From assembly GCA_963666575.2 (NCBI GenBank), contig CAXXYG010000018.1, forward strand, positions 186,001-250,000: a stretch of DNA of 64,000 bases, read 5' to 3'. The DNA comes from JABMQB01 sp963666575. Lineage in GTDB: Bacteria; Bacteroidota; Bacteroidia; Bacteroidales; Prolixibacteraceae. The stretch's first letter is position 1. Each line of letters starts with the position of its first letter. The notes beneath the pieces were generated by a model. That model did not search any database. It had not been told where the DNA came from and worked only from the letters and a program-made list of their open reading frames with translations. The position numbers were made by a program, and so were the translations under genes. Shown piece after piece: positions 54,783 to 63,786 of this stretch.

Positions 54783-55409
54783 ATGGCAGAGCCTACAAAT
54801 CAATCGTTTAAACCGAGCTTCAGCAAAGAGCTAAATATTGAATCAATAATAAGCGCACCACTTGTTGCAGCTTCGAAGGCTAATGTGGTAATGGTTACTG
54901 GCCAAACCCGGTTTCTCCTGGAATACTGTTTTACAAAAAAACCGGACAGTAATACATACGAACCTGTTATGATTGAAATGTCAATGACAAAGGCTGAGGT
55001 TGTTCCTTCAAAAAATCCAGAAGACACGGATGCTATAAAAATAAACAAACTTACATTTAGCTTGCCGCTGCTAACAATTATTCCCATAAATTCATTGGTT
55101 ATTGATAAGGTAACCGTTGATTTCGATATGGAGATAACATCAGTAACATCGTATGAACCAGTTGGCGCAATTGGTAAACAGAAGGTTCCTTTGAACAAAC
55201 AAGCACAATTAAACGGAAGAATCAGCAATGATCCAAACCAACAAGCAGGTGATTCGGGGCAAAACAAAAGCCAATCAAGAAGCCGGCTGAAAGTTAACAT
55301 CAATGCAGGTCCACTCCCACTGCCTGTTGGAGTACTTACAATTATTGATTTATACACAAAAGCTATTCAACCAGTACCTTCAGAAGAGAAAAAACATATT
55401 AAAGAATAA
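54783..55409 (+). CDS. DUF2589-type protein B
   Basis: A 208-residue paralogue of protein A. It shares the N-terminal segment ('ESIISAPLVAASKANVVMV', then 'GQTRFLLEYCF'), 'YEPVMIEMSMTKAEVV', the core 'LPLLTIIPINSLVIDKVTVD' (94-113) with 'FDMEI', and the C-terminal 'RLKVNINAGPLPLPVGVLTI' (168-187) ending 'AIQPVP'. The Pro/Ala-rich inserts of A are missing, so this is probably the basic form. Soluble and cytoplasmic by sequence. Starts 110 bases after A. Confidence 0.78.
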   Translation: MAEPTNQSFKPSFSKELNIESIISAPLVAASKANVVMVTGQTRFLLEYCFTKKPDSNTYEPVMIEMSMTKAEVVPSKNPEDTDAIKINKLTFSLPLLTIIPINSLVIDKVTVDFDMEITSVTSYEPVGAIGKQKVPLNKQAQLNGRISNDPNQQAGDSGQNKSQSRSRLKVNINAGPLPLPVGVLTIIDLYTKAIQPVPSEEKKHIKE

Positions 55410-55421
55410 AAATTATAACAC

Positions 55422-55622
55422 ATGATTAATTCAGACCAAAGTATACCTTGTCCGGTATGTAACACAAAAATACCTTTCGATACAAAACAACTTCTATTGG
55501 GAGTAAAATTTGTATGTTCCAATTGCCAGGCAGCAATTGGGTTAGCCGATGAAAGTAAACCTATTGTTCAGGAAACAATTGAAAAATTTGAAGAAATAAA
55601 AGGTAAATTTTCAAATGAATAG
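55422..55622 (+). CDS. Small zinc-ribbon protein (66 aa)
   Basis: A 66-residue protein with two CxxC pairs, C10-PV-C13 and C32-SN-C35, a classic zinc ribbon, followed by an acidic helix ('ESKPIVQETIEKFEEIKGKF'). It starts 13 bases after protein B and lies between two DUF2589 paralogues, so it is probably part of the same assembly or regulates it. Confidence 0.72.
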   Translation: MINSDQSIPCPVCNTKIPFDTKQLLLGVKFVCSNCQAAIGLADESKPIVQETIEKFEEIKGKFSNE

Positions 55623-55655
55623 TAGTAATTCTCACTTATATAAAAAGAAATTGTA

Positions 55656-56075
55656 ATGGATTTTAAGAAATTTCTAAAAAAGATTAAGAATACCATTACC
55701 AAAACAAAAGTTAAAAAAGAACGGGTAATTGCCAAAAAAGGTGATTCATCTTTTTTAGTAAATAACAAAACAGATAGGAGTGTTAAAACATCAGCAAAAG
55801 CTACCTGTCACAAAAATACATCCGGCCTTATTACGCAATCAGCCATAACCACATCACAATTGGATAAGGCAATTCTGGAGGCAAAAAAAATTCATTTTTC
55901 GAAGCACAATGCGGATGTTACTGCTACACCATTAAATAGTACCCCAGGTTCGATAAAACATAAAATAAATGTGAAAGTAAATGCCGGATTATTGCCATTG
56001 CCCGCTGGACTAATTGCCATGCGTGATTTTTACAGTAATTCAATCAATACATTTCCTAAAGAGAATAAATTATGA
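55656..56075 (+). CDS. DUF2589-like protein C, reduced
   Basis: A 139-residue protein with a very basic N-terminus (12 Lys in the first 28 residues) and then the C-terminal DUF2589 motif: 'HKINVKVNAGLLPLPAGLIA' (102-121) and 'FYSNSI'. The core 'LPLLTIIP' block is missing; 'TTSQLDKAILEAKKIHF' may be its worn remnant. The end overlaps the next gene by four bases (ATGA), so the two are coupled. Confidence 0.65.
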   Translation: MDFKKFLKKIKNTITKTKVKKERVIAKKGDSSFLVNNKTDRSVKTSAKATCHKNTSGLITQSAITTSQLDKAILEAKKIHFSKHNADVTATPLNSTPGSIKHKINVKVNAGLLPLPAGLIAMRDFYSNSINTFPKENKL

Positions 56076-56581
56076 TTAGTTTTAAGTCATTTGTTACCGC
56101 GATCCACAGTGCAATTATGAATGCCAGTGATTCGCTTATGTCGAAGAATGAAGGCCTTCTTGATAAATATTTTGAACAAACAACTGTAGAAGAAGAGGAC
56201 AAGGATGGTGTTAAAGCCAGTAAGGAAATCTTAAAACCACGGACAGTTATTCTTGAATACCCTACACCCACTGTCGACCCTGACCTGGTTAAAAGTGAAG
56301 GTTTTGAAAAGCTGGAGGTACATGTTCCACTCATTACTTTAGTGCCTTTACAAATGTCGCAAATTGAAAAAGCAGTGTTAAAAGCTGATTTTGAAATTGA
56401 GGTGGTTGATGATGAGATTCAACTTCACTTCACAAACCGAAAAAATAACGGCGTGTTTAAAAAGAAACCCGAAACAACTTATGGCCGATTGGAAATAACA
56501 ATGTCGCCTATTGAAACAACCGAAGGTTTAAAACTCCTGGTTGAAGGGTATGAATCAGTTTTAAAAAGGCAAATAACTTAA
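56072..56581 (+). CDS. DUF2589-like protein D
   Basis: A 169-residue protein related to the core of A and B: 'KLEVHVPLITLVPLQMSQIE' (80-99) and 'AVLKADFEIEV' (101-111) align with 'LPLLTIIPINSLVIDKV' and 'FDMEI'. The end, 'GRLEITMSPIETTEGLKLLV' with 'GYESVL', corresponds to the C-terminal motif. The N-terminal helix is 'FKSFVTAIHSAIMNASDSLM'. It overlaps protein C by four bases and is the last gene of the run; the next gene is convergent. Confidence 0.68.
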   Translation: MISFKSFVTAIHSAIMNASDSLMSKNEGLLDKYFEQTTVEEEDKDGVKASKEILKPRTVILEYPTPTVDPDLVKSEGFEKLEVHVPLITLVPLQMSQIEKAVLKADFEIEVVDDEIQLHFTNRKNNGVFKKKPETTYGRLEITMSPIETTEGLKLLVEGYESVLKRQIT

Positions 56582-56603
56582 ACACGATAAATGCCCACTC
56601 TAT

Positions 56604-57611
56604 CTATTCTGTCAAGAGTATCGCATCCATTTTTTCTTTGGGAACAAAATTCATACGTGTTGTGGCAGTAATTCCATTTACATCTCCGCTGTAACTGTAC
56701 TGCCAAATAAAAACAAAGGGTGCCAACTGAGGTTTGGTTATTCCTCGTGTTAACATCCCATTCAGAGGAGTTGAAAAATAATGGGCAAACATGTATTTAT
56801 ATCCAATCAATTCTTCCAAAAAATAATCATCATAAAATTGGTAGCATGTATACAAAATAGGCTTAGCACCATATTCTTCTTCGAGCTGTATTAAAAAAAC
56901 TGATAACCGGTTAATTAATTCTGTTTTACTTATTTCCATGTTCTCAAATCGTGAATAATTCACTCCTAATTCAACTATTGGTAGTATATCACCTTTACTC
57001 AATTTTACATTATTTATAAAATTCTCGGCTTGTTGTTGAGGGTCATCACCTAAAATAAACACATGATATGCCCCAATATTAACAATAGGATTTTGTGCTT
57101 TTTCCCAATTAGTTTCAAATTGCTTGTCGATAGAATTTGCTCCCTGAGTAGCTTTAATTAAAACAAACTTGATCGGAAACGATTCATTATTATTGTATAA
57201 CATGTCCCAGTTAATAGTCTGTTGCCATTCAGTAACATTAATTCCGTAATATCCCGAAAAAGAATCATTTAGAATATACTTTTTACTCAAAAACCGGTCC
57301 TCGCTTAATTCAACCTTATCAATCGAGTTATTTAAAATAAGGTCATTAGGCAGTTGCTTTTCTCTACTAATGGCTGAATCATTAAGAATTAACTCAGGAG
57401 CTTTAACATTTTCAGAATAATTTAAAGGATTTTTATTCATCAGATTAAAAAAATCGACATATACAATTTGATATGTTACAAATAAAATAATTGAAATAAG
57501 TAAAAAAAATATACCGGTTCTTTTAAATAAAAATCTCCGGTATTTCTTCTCCCTTTCCTTTCCTGCCTCTTCTGTTTCTTTATAAAATTTAATTTTTAAG
57601 GCTTTTCCCAT
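56604..57611 (-). CDS. GH25-like protein with changed catalytic residues, membrane-anchored
   Basis: A 335-residue protein with one N-terminal helix (about 31-51) and a GH25 lysozyme-like domain from about 115 ('GYYGINVTEWQQTINWDML', 'FVLIKATQGAN', 'IGAYHVFI', 'FIWQYSYSGDVNGI'). The four acidic positions of the family are altered: Asp of G.DVS is N125, the DxE pair reads E214-L-G216, and the Asp before the C-terminal N is R319. It is therefore probably not an active muramidase and may bind peptidoglycan instead. The fold positions outside the active site are kept. Convergent with the DUF2589 run, 22 bases after its last stop. Confidence 0.82.
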   Translation of the reverse strand: MGKALKIKFYKETEEAGKEREKKYRRFLFKRTGIFFLLISIILFVTYQIVYVDFFNLMNKNPLNYSENVKAPELILNDSAISREKQLPNDLILNNSIDKVELSEDRFLSKKYILNDSFSGYYGINVTEWQQTINWDMLYNNNESFPIKFVLIKATQGANSIDKQFETNWEKAQNPIVNIGAYHVFILGDDPQQQAENFINNVKLSKGDILPIVELGVNYSRFENMEISKTELINRLSVFLIQLEEEYGAKPILYTCYQFYDDYFLEELIGYKYMFAHYFSTPLNGMLTRGITKPQLAPFVFIWQYSYSGDVNGITATTRMNFVPKEKMDAILLTE

Positions 57612-57928
57612 ACTACTTCCGTTTGTTGACCAATAGAAAATATGTTACATCAAATATCTCCGAATCTTTATGGACAATAAATAAATACAATTAAGTGTTT
57701 TATTTTTAATAAAACAATAATTTTGACTATATATAACTTATTTGTTTAATAAAAAACATAAATAGTGGGCAGATCAACTTATAGATTCAGGCAAATAATT
57801 ATTACATTGTAAAAAATGACTATTTTAATCATATAAATTCCATTTCATATTAATTGTAAACTCCATCTCATTGTTGTAATTTGCAGGGTCACTATCATAA
57901 ATTTCATTCACTCAAAATACTTGCTTAA
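57612..57928. other. 317-bp divergent intergenic region
   Basis: AT-rich spacer between the leftward GH25-like gene and the rightward cyanophycinase-like gene. No ORF, RNA gene or clear promoter pair was found. Confidence 0.5.
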
Positions 57929-58801
57929 ATGACAATCATACAGAAACTATTCTTATTACCCGTTTTTATAATTTTCACTTTTTGCACTTATTCACAACCG
58001 GCAAAAAATACGCAAACGGCCGGTTATCCGAATGGCACATTACTTATTATTGGAGGCGGGCGGATTGATAAAAATATAATTGAGGCATTCAAAAGAGAGG
58101 CGGGCGGTGAAGATGCTAATATTGTTGTCATTCCCACCGCCAGCGATGATGGGTCCTTAGAAAATGACCCTTTGTTTAATCAACTAAAAAGGCGTTTTGA
58201 AGGATATGGTTTTAAAAATATTACTGTATTGCATACCCGCAATTCAGCTCTTGCCAACGATGAAAACTTTATTGCCCCATTAAAAACTGCTACCGGCCTG
58301 TATTTTACCGGAGGAAGGCAATGGCGTATTGCCGATGGATTCCTGAATACCAAAGCCCACAAGGAGATGTTTAAGTTACTCGACCGGGGTGGAATAATAG
58401 CCGGCACATCGGCAGGAGCCACTATCCAGGGGTCGTACCTTGCACGTGGTGATACAAAAAATAACCAGATAATGATGGGCGACCACGAAGAAGGATTGGG
58501 CTTTATAACCAATATAGCCATCGACCAGCATGTGTTGGCACGCAACCGGCAATTTGATATGTTCGACATACTTAAAAACCGCCCTGAACTACTTGGAATT
58601 GGAATTGACGAAAGTACCGCCATTGTTGTAAAGGGCGATTCATTTAAAGTTATTGGTAAAAGTTATGTGCTTGTTTATGATAACAGTTTCTGGTCGCGCG
58701 AAGGCAGCGATTTAAAACACCTACCACCAAAAAACAACCAGTTTTATTTTTTGAGGAGTGGCGATAAATACAATATGGTGGATCGTGAAATAATCAATTA
58801 A
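57929..58801 (+). CDS. Cyanophycinase-like S51 peptidase, exported
   Basis: A 290-residue protein with a signal peptide (to about residue 22). 'GTLLIIGGGRIDKNIIEAF' and 'YFTGGRQWR' (125-133) fit the family, and S161 in 'GIIAGTSAGA' is the nucleophile. Extracellular cyanophycinases cut beta-Asp-Arg polymer; several Bacteroidota relatives are only cyanophycinase-like, so the substrate is not sure. It is convergent with the antiporter gene, with four bases between their stops. Confidence 0.87.
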   Translation: MTIIQKLFLLPVFIIFTFCTYSQPAKNTQTAGYPNGTLLIIGGGRIDKNIIEAFKREAGGEDANIVVIPTASDDGSLENDPLFNQLKRRFEGYGFKNITVLHTRNSALANDENFIAPLKTATGLYFTGGRQWRIADGFLNTKAHKEMFKLLDRGGIIAGTSAGATIQGSYLARGDTKNNQIMMGDHEEGLGFITNIAIDQHVLARNRQFDMFDILKNRPELLGIGIDESTAIVVKGDSFKVIGKSYVLVYDNSFWSREGSDLKHLPPKNNQFYFLRSGDKYNMVDREIIN

Positions 58802-58805
58802 AAGC

Positions 58806-60785
58806 TTAAATTTTCTTACTAAACAATTCGGCAGCCAGGTTTGCTTGCTCAGGATTCCCCAGAACATAAACAATATCTCCAATGTTAAAAACTGTTTCAG
58901 GGCCAGGATGTTCAATAATCTGGCTTCCTCTTTTTATAGCCAGAAGAGTACTACCAGTGTGTTTGCGCAAATGTATCTCTGAAAGGGACTTTCCTTCCAC
59001 CTCCGAAAGTTTTTCGATGGTTAAAGTAGAAATATTAATATTTGAGAGTTCATCTAAAGCCGATGGAATATTTACCATGTCTTTATGGCTAAAATCTCCC
59101 AAATTTGTGTTACGAATATGAGTGAGCATTCGATTCACTTCTTTTTGCGGATATAGCCTTTTTACCAATACCCTGTTTAATAGATCGATGGCTATTTCCA
59201 ATTTTTCCGGAAATACCTGGTCGGCACCAACCCTGTATAGGTCTTCCATGTTCTCAATACTTTTGGTACGCACCAGAATATGTGCCACTTTATTTAGGTG
59301 CCTTACCCGGTCAATAATCGCCATCGATGAAATTACATCACCTACCGAAACCACAATTATATCGGCCGTATCGACATGTGCTTTTATTAAAATAGGAACA
59401 TTTATTGCATCGCCATAAACAACATTATCGCCCATATTTATTTTTTCGCGTGCTGTCCCCGGGTCAAAAACAATAGAAATATGATGAATATTATTAAGTT
59501 TCGCCATTTTCGATAATTTAAGGGCACTGGCATCTTTGCCTATAATTACCAAATGGTTTTTAAAATCAGGAATAACCATCTCTTTTAATGGAAAAATACC
59601 ATTAACCAGAAATTTTGGCAGTGGTAATTTTAATAAGGTAGTAGCGATAGGCCCTGACAAATTAATTAAGAAAGGAGCCATAGCCATTGTAATCACAGCA
59701 ACAGCAAGGAATAACTGGTAATAATAATCAGACAACACCGCATTACTATGTCCAATTTTAGCAAGAATAAACGAAAATTCCCCTACCTGGCCTAATGCTA
59801 ACCCAACAATAATTGTTCCCCTGAATGTATGTCCCAAAACAAATCCGGTTCCTCCAGCTATTATGGATTTAAGGATAATCACCATCAAAACACTAAAAAG
59901 CACCAATTGATAGTTATCAATTACAAACGAAATATTTAATAACATGCCTATTGACACAAAGAAAAAACTGGTGAATGTATCTTTAAACAGTACCAGGTTT
60001 CCAAACACATTGTGGCTGTATTCCGACTCAGAAATCATTAGGCCCGCCAAAAATGCACCAAACGCCAATGACATACCCAAGGATGATGTTAATAAGGCTA
60101 TAGCCATGCAAATTAACAAAATACTCATCATAAATAATTCCTGATTTTTAGTCATGGCAATGAGGTGGAGTAATTTGGGTAATAACCATTTATTTCCTAC
60201 GTAAACCATCCCAATAATTAAAATGGCTTTAAAAAATAATTTTATCATTTCTCCCTGTATATCAGCCGAATCACCACCCATTAAATTGGCAAACAGAAGC
60301 ATGGGCACCAATAATAAATCCTGAAAAATTAATATCCCCAATACAGTACGCCCATAGTTTGAAGTCAATTCTGACCGCTCCTGCAGAATTTTTAAAACCA
60401 ACGCAGAACTACTTAATGCTGCCAAAAAGCCAATAAACAATCCGCTTTGCCAGCTCATTCCGTAAAAATATGAAGCAATATAAAATACCCCGGCAGTAAA
60501 TGAAACCTGTAATAATCCACCCAAAAATACAATGCGCCTGATATGAAACAAATGTTTTAATGAAAACTCCATTCCAATAGTAAAAAGTAACAGGATGACA
60601 CCAATCTCAGCCATCAGCTCAATTTCGTGTTTCCCGTTTATCAGTGATAATAAATGTGGACCGGCAATAATACCGGTTAATAAATAACCAATAACAGTAG
60701 GAACTTTTATTCGGGTAAATACCAGGTTCACCAAAGTGGATAAAGCAAAAATTATAACTATATCTTTTAATATTTCTAATTCCAT
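58806..60785 (-). CDS. CPA2-family cation/proton antiporter with TrkA_N and TrkA_C domains
   Basis: A 659-residue inner-membrane antiporter of the KefB/C type: twelve to thirteen helices (1-390), then a Rossmann TrkA_N domain from about 412 ('HLVIIGKDASALKLSKMAK') and a TrkA_C domain near the end ('LSEIHLRKHTGSTLLAIKRGSQIIEHPGPETVF'). K+ or Na+ export against protons is the usual role, with gating by nucleotide bound to TrkA_N. Monocistronic. Confidence 0.92.
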   Translation of the reverse strand: MELEILKDIVIIFALSTLVNLVFTRIKVPTVIGYLLTGIIAGPHLLSLINGKHEIELMAEIGVILLLFTIGMEFSLKHLFHIRRIVFLGGLLQVSFTAGVFYIASYFYGMSWQSGLFIGFLAALSSSALVLKILQERSELTSNYGRTVLGILIFQDLLLVPMLLFANLMGGDSADIQGEMIKLFFKAILIIGMVYVGNKWLLPKLLHLIAMTKNQELFMMSILLICMAIALLTSSLGMSLAFGAFLAGLMISESEYSHNVFGNLVLFKDTFTSFFFVSIGMLLNISFVIDNYQLVLFSVLMVIILKSIIAGGTGFVLGHTFRGTIIVGLALGQVGEFSFILAKIGHSNAVLSDYYYQLFLAVAVITMAMAPFLINLSGPIATTLLKLPLPKFLVNGIFPLKEMVIPDFKNHLVIIGKDASALKLSKMAKLNNIHHISIVFDPGTAREKINMGDNVVYGDAINVPILIKAHVDTADIIVVSVGDVISSMAIIDRVRHLNKVAHILVRTKSIENMEDLYRVGADQVFPEKLEIAIDLLNRVLVKRLYPQKEVNRMLTHIRNTNLGDFSHKDMVNIPSALDELSNINISTLTIEKLSEVEGKSLSEIHLRKHTGSTLLAIKRGSQIIEHPGPETVFNIGDIVYVLGNPEQANLAAELFSKKI

Positions 60786-61021
60786 AAAGTATCAGCTTAT
60801 TTTACCGTAAAGGGCTGTTTAAATTAGATATAACTTTTGTTACAGACAAAAAAATACAATTTTTTAAATAAAAATTATATTTCAAAGTTCAGAAATATTT
60901 GCATAAATCTTATAAAAGACATTGATTATATCTAAAAATTAGGCCTTTACAGTGGTGTGGATTTAGGGTAATCTAAAAATTTTTAATCATCTGTTAAATC
61001 CGTAACTTTAAAAATAAAAAG

Positions 61022-62455
61022 ATGATTTTAAACAAAATTTTATCCATTTTAGTAATTATCCTTTTTATTGGATGTACAACTGAATCCCCCAAAGTAACAA
61101 AAACCGATCTTACTTCTCTCTATCAAAAAGCAACAGGAGTGCCACAAACCATGGTACTTACCGGCTACAAAACCACCATGGTAGCCAACGGAACCGATGA
61201 AACGGCAGTACGTTTTAGTGTGACCGACAGCACCGGGATGGAATTGATGGATGCCAATTTCCCCATTGAAGTTTCGGTAATAGGCGATGCTACCCTTGTT
61301 GAAACAGATGGTTCTGCTCCTGAATTAGTTTCTGAAACCGATACACTGACCGTTTGGAAATCGGCTTTAAAAAACGGCTTAAAAACATTGATCTTAAAAG
61401 CAGGAACTACACCCGACAAAATGAAGGTGGAAGTAAAAGCCGACAGTATTTGGCCTGCTTCGCACGAAATTCATACCATCACGGGTGATGTGGAATTAAT
61501 GACACCAGGGGCAAATCAATTAATACCTTCGGAAAATATTGCTGACAAAATGATTGGTGCCGATATTTCATTCCTGCCACAACTGGAAGCACGTGGTATG
61601 AAGTTTTATGATGAAGGTGTGGAAATGGATGCCATAGCATTGCTAAAAAAACACGGAATAAATTATATCCGGCTTCGTATTTTTGTGAATCCCGAAAATA
61701 ATAAAGGGTACTCGCCCAAACTAGGATTTTGTGGATTGGATAGTACCCTAAAGATGGCAAAGCGGGTAAAAGATGCAGGCATGAAGTTATTGCTCGATTT
61801 CCATTATAGCGACTATTGGGCCGACCCACAAAAACAAACCAAACCAAAAGCATGGGAGAATTTGAGTATGGATGAACTGACATCAACATTAAAAGATTAT
61901 TCCAAATCGGTTTTACTCAAATTAAAAAAACAAGGTACTTTGCCTGATATGGTTCAGATAGGAAATGAAATAAACCATGGTATTGTTTGGCCCGAAGGGC
62001 ATATCGGCAATTTGGATAATTTGGCAACACTGCTCAAAGCAGGAACCGAAGCTGTGCGGGAAGTTGACCCGGCAATTACTGTGATGATGCACATTGCACT
62101 TGGCGGGCAAAACGAGGAATGTATTTTCTGGTTCGATAATATGATTGCCCGTGGTGTAGAATTCGACATCATCGGACTCTCCTATTACCCACGCTGGCAT
62201 GGTACATTGGATGACCTTGATGCCAACCTTAACGACATGATTGACCGTTACCATAAAGATGTAAATGTGGTTGAATACAGTGCTTTTAAACGCGAAATCC
62301 ACGACATTGTTTTTAACTTACCCGATAACCGTGGAAATGGTACCTGTATTTGGGAGCCACTCAACACCTGGAGCCGTGTACTCGACCGTCAGGGAAATAC
62401 TACTGAAGAGATAAAAATATACGATAAAATGGCTTTGAAGTACCTGTCGAAATAA
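61022..62455 (+). CDS. GH53 endo-beta-1,4-galactanase, lipoprotein with Ig-like domain
   Basis: A 477-residue lipoprotein (IGC, C18). Residues about 40-150 form an Ig-like domain ('VLTGYKTTMVANGTDETAVRFSV'). The GH53 barrel starts about residue 178 with 'MIGADISFLPQLEARGMKFYDEG' and has the acid/base E in 'MVQIGNEINHGIVWPEG' (about 315) and the nucleophile E in 'VNVVEYSAF' (about 416). It degrades galactan side chains of pectin type I. No SusC/SusD or other PUL genes are nearby. Confidence 0.93.
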   Translation: MILNKILSILVIILFIGCTTESPKVTKTDLTSLYQKATGVPQTMVLTGYKTTMVANGTDETAVRFSVTDSTGMELMDANFPIEVSVIGDATLVETDGSAPELVSETDTLTVWKSALKNGLKTLILKAGTTPDKMKVEVKADSIWPASHEIHTITGDVELMTPGANQLIPSENIADKMIGADISFLPQLEARGMKFYDEGVEMDAIALLKKHGINYIRLRIFVNPENNKGYSPKLGFCGLDSTLKMAKRVKDAGMKLLLDFHYSDYWADPQKQTKPKAWENLSMDELTSTLKDYSKSVLLKLKKQGTLPDMVQIGNEINHGIVWPEGHIGNLDNLATLLKAGTEAVREVDPAITVMMHIALGGQNEECIFWFDNMIARGVEFDIIGLSYYPRWHGTLDDLDANLNDMIDRYHKDVNVVEYSAFKREIHDIVFNLPDNRGNGTCIWEPLNTWSRVLDRQGNTTEEIKIYDKMALKYLSK

Positions 62456-62472
62456 TAATTTATTAAAACAAC

Positions 62473-62502
62473 GGATTCCATCTTAAATTACAGATGGAAT
62501 CC
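62473..62502. terminator. Hairpin between convergent genes
   Basis: An 11-bp perfect inverted repeat (GGATTCCATCT at 62473-62483, complement at 62492-62502) with an 8-base loop. It lies between the stops of the GH53 gene (62455) and the PQQ-repeat gene (62545) and could terminate both. T runs are short. Confidence 0.6.
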
Positions 62503-62544
62503 AAATCATAAACTTAACAAGAAACCAATCCCTGAAAATTGAAA

Positions 62545-63786
62545 CTATGTGTTAATTTCTTTTTGTTTGATGTCATAGGCCATCAGTACTTCACCACGCC
62601 TCACAAATAATAAACCATTTGATAAAGACATGTGAGCAATTTGAGGGCCACTTCCCTGCCTGATTTTGAATGAGCTTACTAGTTCAAGGCTATTTTCATT
62701 TAATGTAAATAAACCAACCCTACCCATTTTATCTTCGTAACTGTACAACAAATCATCGGCAACCATTAAATTACAGCAATTCATATTATCATAATACGAC
62801 AACGTAGTCCCGGTTTGGGCATCAATACAATAAATCCCTTTGGCGAATCCCGGTACAATAAGCTTGCCCTGAAAAACTACTGCACCGCCAATTGGATAGG
62901 CAATAACTGAATCTTGCCATATCACTGAGCGTTCAGTCAATGTTTCGTTATAACTACACAATGAACCACTTTTTTGATAATGCCCAGTAAAATAAACCTG
63001 ATTGTTAAACACCTGAGGTATTATGCCTGAAATATGGGCATCTTTTTTAATGATCTCACCGGTATTATAATCTACCAAAATATCATAATGCAAAGTAGAT
63101 GTAAATACAACTTTTTTAGTATTCCCCTCAAGTAATACCGGTGATGTAAAATAGGCTGTATCCTGAATACTTTCCGATTTCCAAATTGTTTCACCTGTTA
63201 ACCTGTTTAAGGCAACCATTGTTGTATTTTTGCCACATGGAGTAATAATCATTTTATCGTCGAAAACCAAAGGTGATTCAGTAAACCCATCAGTTCCAAT
63301 TCCATTAAATTTTTCTGAAGCAGGAATTTCCCAAATAACTTCCCCGTTTTCACGATCGAAGCATGTGATATCACCAAATACAGTAACAACATAAACTTCA
63401 TCCTTAAATATTGTAGGAGTACACCGACTTTGAGGCCAATCTTTCGAACGGGAAGCCCTGCCGTATTCTTTTTGCCAGATAATTTCCCCATCCAAATCCA
63501 TGGCGGTAATAATTTCAAATGAATCACGTTTCCCGGTGGCATAAACCATTTGGCCCTTAATAGCAGCTGATGAAAAACCATCGCCAATACTATCAACTAA
63601 CCAGACTAATTCAGGGCCATTTTCAGGCCACTTTTTAAGCAGGTTTTTTTCGTGACTAACTCCATCACGATTGGGACCGCGCCACTGCGACCATTCCTTC
63701 GATGTTTGTTCATTTATACAGCTTGCTGTTAAAAAAGAAAGGGCAAAACAAATAATAATGAGTTGAGATAATTTAATTGTTTCCAT
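62545..63786 (-). CDS. PQQ-like beta-propeller lipoprotein
   Basis: A 413-residue lipoprotein (TASC, C23). 'EWSQWRGPNRDGVSHEKNLLKKWPENGPELVW' is the typical opening of the PQQ-binding-like propeller family, and blade repeats such as 'GEIIWQKEYGR', 'GEVIWEIPASE', 'GETIWKSESI' and 'GTTLSYYDN' follow. These proteins are widespread in Bacteroidota and Planctomycetes and are not known to bind PQQ in general; the role is unknown. Convergent with GH53. Confidence 0.88.
   Translation of the reverse strand: METIKLSQLIIICFALSFLTASCINEQTSKEWSQWRGPNRDGVSHEKNLLKKWPENGPELVWLVDSIGDGFSSAAIKGQMVYATGKRDSFEIITAMDLDGEIIWQKEYGRASRSKDWPQSRCTPTIFKDEVYVVTVFGDITCFDRENGEVIWEIPASEKFNGIGTDGFTESPLVFDDKMIITPCGKNTTMVALNRLTGETIWKSESIQDTAYFTSPVLLEGNTKKVVFTSTLHYDILVDYNTGEIIKKDAHISGIIPQVFNNQVYFTGHYQKSGSLCSYNETLTERSVIWQDSVIAYPIGGAVVFQGKLIVPGFAKGIYCIDAQTGTTLSYYDNMNCCNLMVADDLLYSYEDKMGRVGLFTLNENSLELVSSFKIRQGSGPQIAHMSLSNGLLFVRRGEVLMAYDIKQKEINT

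Noticed and set aside
52577..57611. Prophage remnant or contractile injection system
   Set aside because: Amidase and lysozyme-like genes suggested it, but there are no tail, sheath, baseplate, capsid, terminase or integrase genes.
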